DNA of 64,000 nt, from the NCBI GenBank assembly GCA_020638975.1, contig JACKHN010000004.1, positions 1-64,000 of the forward strand. The letters are read 5' to 3'. Below the pieces are notes generated by a model, which did not search any database, was not told the origin of the DNA, and was given only the letters and a program-made list of their open reading frames with translations. This document shows positions 25,568-33,535 of the stretch, piece after piece. A program made the translations under genes and the position numbers. Source of the stretch: Planctomycetaceae bacterium (lineage in GTDB: Bacteria; Planctomycetota; Planctomycetia; Pirellulales; Pirellulaceae). Every line of letters begins with the position of its first letter. The stretch's first letter is position 1.

Positions 25568-27523
25568 TTACAACGACAAAAGATACTCCACCAAATCTTT
25601 CAGCTCTTGTTCCGTCAGGGCGTCGGCGTTGCCGTGTTTGCCCTGCTGGTTGTGCCGGGTAAAGATCTCTTCGACGGTCAGGGCTCGGCCGTCGTGCAGG
25701 TACGGGGCCGAGCGGTAGGCTTCGATCAGCGAAGGAGTGTCGTAACGTCCATCCTTCTCCTCGTAATGGTCGCTCAACGTGCCGACGTTGTGCATTTGTT
25801 GGTCGGTGAAGTACGGCGCGGGATGGCACCGCGCACAAGCCGCCTTTCCTTCGAACAACTGCTTGCCGCGCACCGCGGCTTCGGTCAACGAGCCGTCCGC
25901 CGCAAGGTGCGGGCTGGGCACGGGCCGCAACGACGTGAGATACGCAAACAGGTCGTCCACTTGCTGTTCGGTCGGCACGATCCCGTTTGTCGATTCCAGT
26001 CCGCCCTTGGTGCAATCTCGCGCCTTGGCCTTTGTCGCCCGCCGGTTCATCGGTTCGGTCTTGTCGAAGAACAACAGACTGAGCGTGTCCTTGGGGTTGC
26101 CGATTCCGTCGCCCGGAAAATCCCATCGCAAACCATCGACGCGGCCCTCGTTCGGATGACACGACGCACAACTGTGCCAGCGCTGAAATGCATGCGTCGC
26201 GTCGTGAAAGATGATTTCGCCTCGACGCACCGACGTCAGTTCCGCTTGCGGCCCAAGCGGGATGTTCCCCAACAGACTGCCGCCGTGCGCGTCGAGCACG
26301 GCGACCGAACCCGAATAATAGTTGGCCACAAACAGCTTTTGGCCATCGGGGGACAATGCCAGTCCGTGTGGGCCTTTTCCACCTGATGGAAATCGCCGGA
26401 TCGCCCCGGCAATGTATAACGCGGTCAGATCGTTTTCGAGGTCGGCAATCTTGCCCCGATCCTGTTGAATCTGCACCCAGATATTCGGTTGCGTGCCGTC
26501 TTTGAGCGACGCCAATTCCTCGGGCACGTTGCCGCGGAGCAGCTCATGGATCAGGCCGATGTCGATGGAAGAAACCTCATGCACGCCCGTATGACTGATC
26601 CAAAGCCGCTTGCCGTCTTGCGAGCAGACCACGGCGCGAGGATCCGCGGCGCCTTGTGTCAACTCGTCGAGCAGCATCGTGGCCAGCCGCGAACTTGTGG
26701 CCATGTCGAGGATGCTCAGCGCGTAAGTATTCACCCACCCGCGTTCGAGTTGCGTGATGGGCAGATTGAACCGGCCCAGACCATGCACGACGTAGGCCCA
26801 TTTCCCGTCCGGACTGATACACGTGCCTCTGACCATGGTTGAACCAGGCGGCAGCTTCACGGTGGCTGTCGCTTCGAGTTTGACCGTGTCGATCAAACTC
26901 ACTTCGGCCGCCAACGCCGGATCGGTTCCCAGTCCGTGCGCGAGCAGATTCGTCACGACGACATGCCACTCGTCGGGCGACACAGCCACACCACTCGGCT
27001 CGCGGATCACCGGAATCTGTTTGACTGCCTTGAACGGCGTCTGGCCGACGTCGATGACTGAGACAGAATGATTGCTTTGATTGCAAACATACAGCCGCTT
27101 TGCATTGCGGGAGATGGCAATCGCCGTCGGCCATTTACCGACCGCAATCCGGGCCGTCACTTCATGCCTGCTTGTGTCGATCACGGCCACACTGCCGTTG
27201 CCATGTTCCGCGACGTACAACGTGCCGCCGTCAACCGACAGGGCAAGCCCCTGCGGTTTGCCAAGCAAGGCGATCTCTCCGCGTTTGGTCATCTTTGCGT
27301 CGTCGAGAATAGCCAGGCTCCCGCCTGTTCGATCCGTGGCGTATACCGTCGGGCCGTCCGGCGAAACAACCACATCGGTTGGCGACAAGAACACCGTGGC
27401 GGCTGGCACATTTGCAGGACTCGCTTGGCCCTGCGCCTCACACCGTGGGATTGAATACATCCAGGCCAATGCGACGAGTACACTCGCAGAGAACAGCACC
27501 GGCACATTGGGAAAACGAGTCAT
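25568..27523 (-). CDS. Second YVTN beta-propeller / di-heme cytochrome c peroxidase-like protein
   Basis: 651 residues from the ATG at 27523, which has GAGGAGG about 7 bases upstream; the longer frame to 27544 lacks this. A signal peptide (VLFSASVLVALAWMYSIPRCEA) is followed by YVTN-like blades (DVVVSPDGPTVYATDR, LALSVDGGTLYVAEH, LALSPDGQKLFVANY). The two c-heme sites are CASCH (C452) and CARCH (C563), then PYLHDGRALTVEEIF, the CCP/MauG family tail. Same architecture as 18626-20518 but diverged, so an old duplication or separate acquisition. Probably periplasmic. It lies upstream of the HemN-like/flavoprotein operon, separated from it by a palindromic element. Confidence 0.9.
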   Translation of the reverse strand: MTRFPNVPVLFSASVLVALAWMYSIPRCEAQGQASPANVPAATVFLSPTDVVVSPDGPTVYATDRTGGSLAILDDAKMTKRGEIALLGKPQGLALSVDGGTLYVAEHGNGSVAVIDTSRHEVTARIAVGKWPTAIAISRNAKRLYVCNQSNHSVSVIDVGQTPFKAVKQIPVIREPSGVAVSPDEWHVVVTNLLAHGLGTDPALAAEVSLIDTVKLEATATVKLPPGSTMVRGTCISPDGKWAYVVHGLGRFNLPITQLERGWVNTYALSILDMATSSRLATMLLDELTQGAADPRAVVCSQDGKRLWISHTGVHEVSSIDIGLIHELLRGNVPEELASLKDGTQPNIWVQIQQDRGKIADLENDLTALYIAGAIRRFPSGGKGPHGLALSPDGQKLFVANYYSGSVAVLDAHGGSLLGNIPLGPQAELTSVRRGEIIFHDATHAFQRWHSCASCHPNEGRVDGLRWDFPGDGIGNPKDTLSLLFFDKTEPMNRRATKAKARDCTKGGLESTNGIVPTEQQVDDLFAYLTSLRPVPSPHLAADGSLTEAAVRGKQLFEGKAACARCHPAPYFTDQQMHNVGTLSDHYEEKDGRYDTPSLIEAYRSAPYLHDGRALTVEEIFTRHNQQGKHGNADALTEQELKDLVEYLLSL

Positions 27524-27641
27524 GGTTGAACCTCCTCGACGCATTCAAGGTCTTCACCGGCACGGTCGCTGCCGCGGTTGCTCATCGGTGTATCAAAACG
27601 AGTCGTTTGCCGAACCGCAAAACACAACAACACGGGTTTAC

Positions 27642-27669
27642 TTTATACAGTACGTGCGGTTATAACAAG
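27642..27669 (-). promoter_or_regulatory. Possible promoter of the second peroxidase-like gene
   Basis: On the minus strand CTTGTT (27664-27669) and TATAAA (27642-27647) are spaced by 16 bases, about 120 bases before the ATG. The -35 box is weak. Confidence 0.3.
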
Positions 27670-27704
27670 TGCAGAAGCTCCTGCCAGAAACGTTACATCC
27701 AGGG

Positions 27705-27839
27705 CAGGGCTTTTCAGTTTTTCAAACTGAGAAGTTCGTACGACGGGCCTCCGAGCCCGTCGATGAATCTAAGTCGTTGTTCAACGGGCTCGGCGGCCCG
27801 TCTTACATCTTGTGCAACTTCAACAAATGAAAAGCCGTG
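27705..27839. repeat. Palindromic mobile element, family P1, copy B
   Basis: The ends are CAGGGCTTTTCAG and TGAAAAGCCGTG, flanked by a perfect 10-base direct repeat ACATCCAGGG at 27695-27704 and 27840-27849. Inner arms GTACGACGGGCCTCCGAGCC (left) and their near-complement ending GGCCCGTCTTAC (right) differ in sequence from copy A but keep its GTACGACGG start and position. Non-coding. Confidence 0.85.
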
Positions 27840-27908
27840 ACATCCAGGGCGAGGGCGCGGGAGTCGCAACGCCTGCCAAGCGGACTGGCCACCGTTGATT
27901 GAGGAAAC

Positions 27909-28067
27909 ATGTCGTTCGTTGAACGTGGACATCCGGATCCGATGCAAGCTCATGGCACTTGGGGCTCCCTGTTTGCCTGCGTGGCGGTCGGAGCCTTGGT
28001 TGGCGCCAAGTATCGGGTCGAGCCAGCTAAGCTGGCCGGAAGTGCGGTCGTGGGGCATTTCTCGTGA
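27909..28067 (+). CDS. Small putative membrane protein
   Basis: 52 residues, with GAGGA just before the ATG. A single hydrophobic segment (LFACVAVGALVGA) lies in the middle. Its stop overlaps the GTG of the next small ORF (GTGA), a translational-coupling arrangement that supports both being expressed. No family recognised. It could still be chance in an intergenic region. Confidence 0.4.
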   Translation: MSFVERGHPDPMQAHGTWGSLFACVAVGALVGAKYRVEPAKLAGSAVVGHFS

Positions 28068-28288
28068 CGGCGGCGGTATCTGTTGGAACGCGGCGGAAGC
28101 GACGGCAGATCTTGATTGGGGCAAGTCTAACGGTCTTCGCACCGCTTGCGGCCTTGTGGCTGGATGCCGAACCGAAATTCCTCATCGTCGCGGCGCTGGC
28201 CGATTTGCCGGCGACCGGTGCGGTCGTCCTTGAGAAGAAGTTCGGATTCCTATTGGGGTGCTCCGGTTTTCTGCACCAGGGGGGATGA
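28064..28288 (+). CDS. Small putative two-segment membrane protein
   Basis: 74 residues from a GTG overlapping the previous stop by 4 bases. A basic N-terminus (RRKRRQ) precedes a hydrophobic segment (ILIGASLTVFAPLAALWL) and a second apolar stretch (FLIVAALADLPATGAVVL), consistent with positive-inside insertion. No family recognised. Supported only by coupling and composition. Confidence 0.4.
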   Translation: MTAAVSVGTRRKRRQILIGASLTVFAPLAALWLDAEPKFLIVAALADLPATGAVVLEKKFGFLLGCSGFLHQGG

Positions 28289-28672
28289 GAGTATGGGTTG
28301 GGAAACAGTTTTCGCAGCCGATTGCGACGCGAATTCGAATGGGGGCTGGTAGCAGAGGCTACTGTGCGGTCTCACTTCGTTGTGCTCGTGCAGGCGACGA
28401 CGCCGCAATCGGGACGACGTTCTGGCTGTGGTCGTTCGCCACGGTGATTTCCGGCATACGAAAAGTCAGGCAATCGCCCGTTCGCTTCCCACCGCTCGCC
28501 AGCCATGCCCCAGAATTGCGAGGTCTCCGCGTCCGCCGCTGCTGTCGGGGAAACAAGGGATAGCTGAAGCGTTGGACACGCGCCCCGCAGGTAACACAGC
28601 CAAAAGACTCGATGAAAGATCAAGTGATTTACGGTAACTCGCACATGTAGAGTGGTGCGTGGAATACTGATT
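28289..28672. other. Intergenic, nothing recognised
   Basis: About 380 bases between the small ORFs and the SDR gene end. I found no convincing ORF, RNA or repeat in it. Confidence 0.4.
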
Positions 28673-29503
28673 TCAACGTTTGGTCGCAGATTGTTGGTCC
28701 AGGTCGATCTCAGAAGCTTCATACAACACGCGTCCTTCCATGCCGCCGCTGGTTAACAGCATTTGGCCAGTGAGATGGCCAGCCAATCGCGCGGATGCCA
28801 AAAACAGGACGGCTGATGCGACGTCCGTGGGCTGCCCCACCTTACGCAGCGGAATCGTTTGCAGGGCGCGGCTGACAATGGCCGGTTCATTCGCGAATCG
28901 TTCGGTCATCGGAGTGATCGTCCATCCCGGGCAAACCGCATTGACGCGACCTCGCGAAGCTAAACGTGCGATCTCGTTTTTCAGCGAGAGCATGAAACCA
29001 TACACCAACCCGCCCTTGGCCGCGGCGTAGTCGGCATGTCCCGCCTCGCCAAACACGGCGGCTGTCGAACCAATCAAGACGACCGACGGTTCCACAAGAG
29101 CGTGCCGCTCGATGCCGCGGAAGAACTCGCGCATGCAGAGGAACACTGCCGTCAGGTCAGTGGCCATGGTGTTGTTCCACTGGTCGAGCGTCATGTTTTG
29201 GATCGGCACTTCATCGGGCACCCAGACCCCTGCATTCGCCACCACGATTTCAATCGGTCCCAGCGCGGCTGTCGACGTGTCCCAGAGCGACACGACATCC
29301 TCTTCGCGCGACAGATCCGCGCGGACAACGACGCAGCGTTCGGAACCAATCTCCTGGGCCAACTGCGCTGCCATCTCGGCACGCTGATGATAGTGAATGA
29401 CGACCTTCGCACCTTCACGAGCGAATGACCTCACCATTTCCGAACCCAGCCCGCCGGTCGCACCGGTGACCAGCACTACCTTGTCGGTTAACCCTATATC
29501 CAT
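28673..29503 (-). CDS. Short-chain dehydrogenase/reductase (FabG-like)
   Basis: 276 residues. I use the ATG at 29503, with AGGAT 7 bases upstream; the TTG at 29509 is less likely. TGATGGLG is the cofactor loop, followed by the NAG motif (VVANAGVWVP), the catalytic Ser region (VVLIGSTAAVFGE) and YAAAKGG (Tyr-X3-Lys). The C-terminal LASARLAGHLTGQMLLTSGG is typical of classical SDRs. Likely an NAD(P)-dependent oxidation or reduction of a sugar, polyol or acyl substrate. It is the last gene of the minus-strand operon begun at 36321. Confidence 0.9.
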   Translation of the reverse strand: MDIGLTDKVVLVTGATGGLGSEMVRSFAREGAKVVIHYHQRAEMAAQLAQEIGSERCVVVRADLSREEDVVSLWDTSTAALGPIEIVVANAGVWVPDEVPIQNMTLDQWNNTMATDLTAVFLCMREFFRGIERHALVEPSVVLIGSTAAVFGEAGHADYAAAKGGLVYGFMLSLKNEIARLASRGRVNAVCPGWTITPMTERFANEPAIVSRALQTIPLRKVGQPTDVASAVLFLASARLAGHLTGQMLLTSGGMEGRVLYEASEIDLDQQSATKR

Positions 29504-29554
29504 TGTCAAGATCCTGTATCAACGAAGCACGTAACGCCGTTACCGTGTAGTAGC

Positions 29555-32500
29555 CTACTGGTGTTGCCGAACATCCTCTTCAAGCACAACGCGAAATCCG
29601 ACATCGTGGACGGCTTGCGAAGCAACATAGTGCAGACGAAACGCCGAGCAAGCACGGCGTGGGCGATCGAGCCAAGAACCGCCGCGAACCGTCTTCCGGT
29701 CGTCGGCGTCAGGGCGAATATCACCTGGGGCAGCCCAGGGATACGGTTGGTACGTCGAACGAGTCCACTCGGAGACATTGCCGTGCATGTCATCAAGCCC
29801 CCATGGATTGGGCCGGAATGCGCCCGTCGGTGCGGACACTCGCCAGCCGTCGTCAAAGCGCGTTTCCGCCGGGCGCCACGGTGGAAGAGCGGTCGGCACA
29901 TGCGGGTAATCGACCGTGTGGTGTGTCGCGTCAGAGAGGTTCGCCAGTTGGCTGAAGTCAGTGTCGAGCGTGCCGTACCACAGCGGAGTGCTGGTGCCGG
30001 CACGACAGGCGTATTCCCACTGTGCTTCCGTCGGCAGACTAAACCGCTTGCCGGTCTTCTGTGACAGCCAACGGCAGAACGCCATCGCCTCATCCCAGGA
30101 GACACGGACCACCGGCTGTTCGGGGCGATTCAAGCGATGACCGCGTTCGTCGTCGCCAAACTGATACTGCTCGCCGATTTCCAGGCCGCTGTCATGATCG
30201 GGATCGAAGCAGGCGTATTGTCGATTACTGATTTCAAAGCGTCCCATCCAGAAGGTGTTGTCGATCGTCAGCGAATGGGCCGGCTGTTCGTTCGGGTAGC
30301 CGTTCTCCGAACCCATGACGAAATGACCAGGATGGATTTGTACGAGTTCCAGGTCCACATCCTCGGCTAGATCGATTCTGATTGTTTTACTGGTGGCTGC
30401 TGACTGGGGAGCTTCTTGGACTTCGGGTACATCCGGCTGCCGCGCGGACTTTGGCAACGGCTGCGGCTTGACAACGGCCAGCACTGCCGCCGGATAAACG
30501 GCCTCTGGGTCTTCGTCGATCCCTGAATACCGCCGGTGCAGTTCCCGACGTCGTTGTGCTCCTTGCTCGACCATTGCAGCCAAATCGGGCACATGCCCCA
30601 CCACCTCTTTCCAAGTTCCATGGGCTGGTGCGTTCAGATCGATCCAAGTGATGATCCGGTCCCACGCTTCCTCGCTCAGCTCCACGCCGTAATGTCCATC
30701 GCGCAGGATTTGCACGAGCTTGCTGGTGTCCGCGTGAAAGTCTCGCGGCGGCAACATATGAGCGTCGCTTTCCAGTGTCGGCGTGTTCACAAAGCGCCGC
30801 AGCGCCGAATACGACGGGGTGAACCGCATTTGAAACGCGGAAGGCACTTGCTCGGGCGGACGGGCGGTCAGATCGAACGTCGTCTGCCCATTGTCGAGCG
30901 GGCGGCCGTGGTGACAGCTCACACAATACGCGTCCAGCACGGGTTGGACTTCTCGCGAAAACGCAAACCCGCGGGCCGGCCCGTACCACGGTTTGATGTG
31001 CGACGGTTCACGAATCGCCGCCAGCGGTGTGGTCGGCGGTGGAGCCTGGTTTTGTGATTGGTGGCAACCGATACAGGACACGACCTCGCCCGGCTGGGCG
31101 GTGAACCAACTGCGCATCAGCGCCAGCGCCTTCCCGTCGGCATCCAGCGGTTGCACGGATATCGGTGTGCTGGCCGGCACGCGAAAGTGAGCTGATCCAT
31201 CGGCCTCGACAGGTACTGTCCCGATAATTCGTTTCACATCCCACGGACCGTCGAATCCCACGCGATACGGCTCGCCGCCAAACCCGTGCAGTGTGAACTC
31301 GTACCCGATCACCCGCAATGACTTGACCGTCCCGCGAGGAACGCCGCGCAGGCCGCCGCCGAGATAAATGTCGGCCAGCAGGACGGAACCGTCTTTTTGT
31401 TCCGCTTTGATTTTATCTGGCAGCTTCGGTTGACGAGGCGTCTTGCGAACGGGCGTCGGTTCCAGCATCGCGCGACCTGGTTCCTCATAAAGCAACACGA
31501 AGTTGTCGAACACGTCGACCAGATACACGCCCCACAACGACGTCTTGGTCGGCTTGCACGATACGAGAAAATACTTTTCGCTGAGTGGGTACGGATGCAG
31601 AAACCGCGGCCAGCTTGCGCCAACCAGACCGTCGAGGATTACGGGTTCGACCTTCTTGCCATAACCAGGGATGCGCTGCACCACACCGCTGGCTTCGTGA
31701 CGTCCTTTGGCCGGATCGAAGATCACCAGTTCTCCCTGTCGCGGGGCCTCATGATGCCCGCCGACAACGGCGACGACCTGCGTTGGATGATTTGGGATCG
31801 GGCGGGCATAGAACATCGCCGTCGGCCAGAACGAGTTGCTGCCGTACAGCTCGCGCTGCTGACTGCCATCCGGTCGGGCTTGAAACAGCAGTCGCGTGAA
31901 AGCGTGCGCGATGTCCGCATACTCCCATCGCTGGTACATCAACTGCCCGTCATTGAGCACCGTCGGGCACCAGTTGTGATCCTGATCGTTGGTCAGGCGC
32001 CGAATACGGCCGTCGTGTTCGCGGCGATAGAGATTGGCCACTTTCGAACGCCCGCCCACGCACGGCACGCCAATCGTTGGCGCCGTCGAGCTAAACACGA
32101 TACGCTCGTCGGGCAGATAACAAGCGTCGAAGTTGTGCACGTCGTCGTCTTCGATCAGCGGCAGCGGAGTCAACCGCCCGTGCTCCAGACTAAGTTCTGC
32201 CACACCCCATTTTCCGTTTTCATCAGGAATCGACATCAACAGCCGGTCGGCGTCGTAATGCAATTCGAGATCGCCGATGAACTGGTCGCCCTTCGGTTTG
32301 AAGACGGTCGACACTTCGCCCTTTGCCAGCCTCAACGCGACGAGATCGTTGTCGTAGCCGGTCGGGTCGAGGTCCGCATTCCCGTTGAAATTGAGCGGCA
32401 GTCCCAACCGATCGGCGCGGCGGCGAATCATCAATAATCGGTCGAAGTCCAGCAATGGGTTTGCCAGCAGAGCGTCGCGTTGGAGCGTCTCGAATTGTTC

Positions 32501-33535
32501 GATAATGACAGCGTACTTTGCCTTGTCCGAGTTCGGCGGCAAACGATCGTGTTTATCCCGCAGCGATTGAAGTTGATTGAGGAAACGATCGCCGTCCGGA
32601 TATCGATCGGGGAAAGCATTCGACAAGTCTTCGATTGCCATCCGCAGCGCACGCCACTGCTGATGTGAGACGCCAGGTTCATCCGGCGAAGCCACCGGCG
32701 GATAGTCGGAACGGACAACGACCGGGCGCCACGTCTTTGCATCGTGCAGATAATTCAGCAGGTTCGTCGTCAGTCGCGTCAGGTTACCGCGATGCGGGTT
32801 ACCGATGTCGGCATAGTCAGGCCAGCGCCAACCAAACACGATGACACGCCCTTTGCCCAACGTGTATTCAACCAGCGGGTTCTGTGGCCCATCGGGCGTA
32901 GTCGCCAGCACCATGCCTTCACCTGGTCCACCCCAATAAAAATCAGCCACCGCGCGACAACCGCCGCGACTGAGCCAGATGATATCTTCCTTGTACTCCA
33001 GCCCTTCAAAAACAGGATGCCTCTGTTCGACCAAAACCATACCAGCCGGATCTCGGTGTTTATCCAAATCGCGGCGTTGAGGTCGCATCTCGTGCTCGAG
33101 CCGAAGCTGAGACACCATCGCCAGCGCCCCGCCAGACAGCAACACACCGCGTCCGCTCTCCGCGAACTCGCGAAGCTCGACAAGGCTTGGTCCCCCATAC
33201 ATGGCCGTCCGCCGAATCGCGTCGCCCTGGTGATACCACACAACATCGAAATCGGTCAGCCGCCGATTTTCGCCTGCCAAGTCCGCAAAAGAACCGTCCA
33301 CTTGTCGCAAAAGCAACGTCGTATTACCTAGCGTTTGGGCTGTCTCCCACGCGCCTCGATTGTGCGGTCTCATCTCTTCTAGTGACGCTTCAACAGCCAG
33401 AAACCCAATACGTGGTGCTTCAGCCCGCGCGATCACCGCATTGAAAACTACGACGCAGAGCAACATCGTTCCAATCCAAAACCCTGACCGGTACTGAGCT
33501 TGAATACGACCAACTCTTAATCGCGACCGTTTCAC
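29555..33535 (-). CDS. HzsA-related di-heme protein fused to amidotransferase-like and SUMF1-like domains
   Basis: 1326 residues. I start at GTG 33535: it overlaps the previous stop (GTGA) with GGAAGGAA just upstream, and the export signal follows (FWIGTMLLCVVVFNAVIARA). Residues about 40-250 resemble a ThuA/class-I-amidotransferase-like fold (VVWYHQGDAIRR, GKGRVIVFGWRWPD). Residues about 400-800 are propeller-like, related to HzsA proteins. Two c-heme sites are CIGCH (C821) and CVSCHH (C871). Residues about 1055-1326 form a SUMF1/formylglycine-enzyme-like domain (LPTEAQWEYACRAG, MHGNVSEWTRS, RGGSWLDR). The catalytic cysteine pair of true formylglycine enzymes (GGSxxCxxxxC) is not intact: Asp occupies the first position. 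It is probably a periplasmic redox protein with a binding-type SUMF1 module. Confidence 0.85.
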   Translation of the reverse strand: MKRSRLRVGRIQAQYRSGFWIGTMLLCVVVFNAVIARAEAPRIGFLAVEASLEEMRPHNRGAWETAQTLGNTTLLLRQVDGSFADLAGENRRLTDFDVVWYHQGDAIRRTAMYGGPSLVELREFAESGRGVLLSGGALAMVSQLRLEHEMRPQRRDLDKHRDPAGMVLVEQRHPVFEGLEYKEDIIWLSRGGCRAVADFYWGGPGEGMVLATTPDGPQNPLVEYTLGKGRVIVFGWRWPDYADIGNPHRGNLTRLTTNLLNYLHDAKTWRPVVVRSDYPPVASPDEPGVSHQQWRALRMAIEDLSNAFPDRYPDGDRFLNQLQSLRDKHDRLPPNSDKAKYAVIIEQFETLQRDALLANPLLDFDRLLMIRRRADRLGLPLNFNGNADLDPTGYDNDLVALRLAKGEVSTVFKPKGDQFIGDLELHYDADRLLMSIPDENGKWGVAELSLEHGRLTPLPLIEDDDVHNFDACYLPDERIVFSSTAPTIGVPCVGGRSKVANLYRREHDGRIRRLTNDQDHNWCPTVLNDGQLMYQRWEYADIAHAFTRLLFQARPDGSQQRELYGSNSFWPTAMFYARPIPNHPTQVVAVVGGHHEAPRQGELVIFDPAKGRHEASGVVQRIPGYGKKVEPVILDGLVGASWPRFLHPYPLSEKYFLVSCKPTKTSLWGVYLVDVFDNFVLLYEEPGRAMLEPTPVRKTPRQPKLPDKIKAEQKDGSVLLADIYLGGGLRGVPRGTVKSLRVIGYEFTLHGFGGEPYRVGFDGPWDVKRIIGTVPVEADGSAHFRVPASTPISVQPLDADGKALALMRSWFTAQPGEVVSCIGCHQSQNQAPPPTTPLAAIREPSHIKPWYGPARGFAFSREVQPVLDAYCVSCHHGRPLDNGQTTFDLTARPPEQVPSAFQMRFTPSYSALRRFVNTPTLESDAHMLPPRDFHADTSKLVQILRDGHYGVELSEEAWDRIITWIDLNAPAHGTWKEVVGHVPDLAAMVEQGAQRRRELHRRYSGIDEDPEAVYPAAVLAVVKPQPLPKSARQPDVPEVQEAPQSAATSKTIRIDLAEDVDLELVQIHPGHFVMGSENGYPNEQPAHSLTIDNTFWMGRFEISNRQYACFDPDHDSGLEIGEQYQFGDDERGHRLNRPEQPVVRVSWDEAMAFCRWLSQKTGKRFSLPTEAQWEYACRAGTSTPLWYGTLDTDFSQLANLSDATHHTVDYPHVPTALPPWRPAETRFDDGWRVSAPTGAFRPNPWGLDDMHGNVSEWTRSTYQPYPWAAPGDIRPDADDRKTVRGGSWLDRPRRACSAFRLHYVASQAVHDVGFRVVLEEDVRQHQ

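Noticed and set aside
29555..30380. A sulfatase-maturation role for the SUMF1 domain
   Set aside because: The first catalytic Cys is replaced by Asp and no sulfatase gene is present in the window.
31397..32437. A 346-codon plus-strand frame
   Set aside because: It is antisense to the HzsA/SUMF1 fusion gene; no family features.
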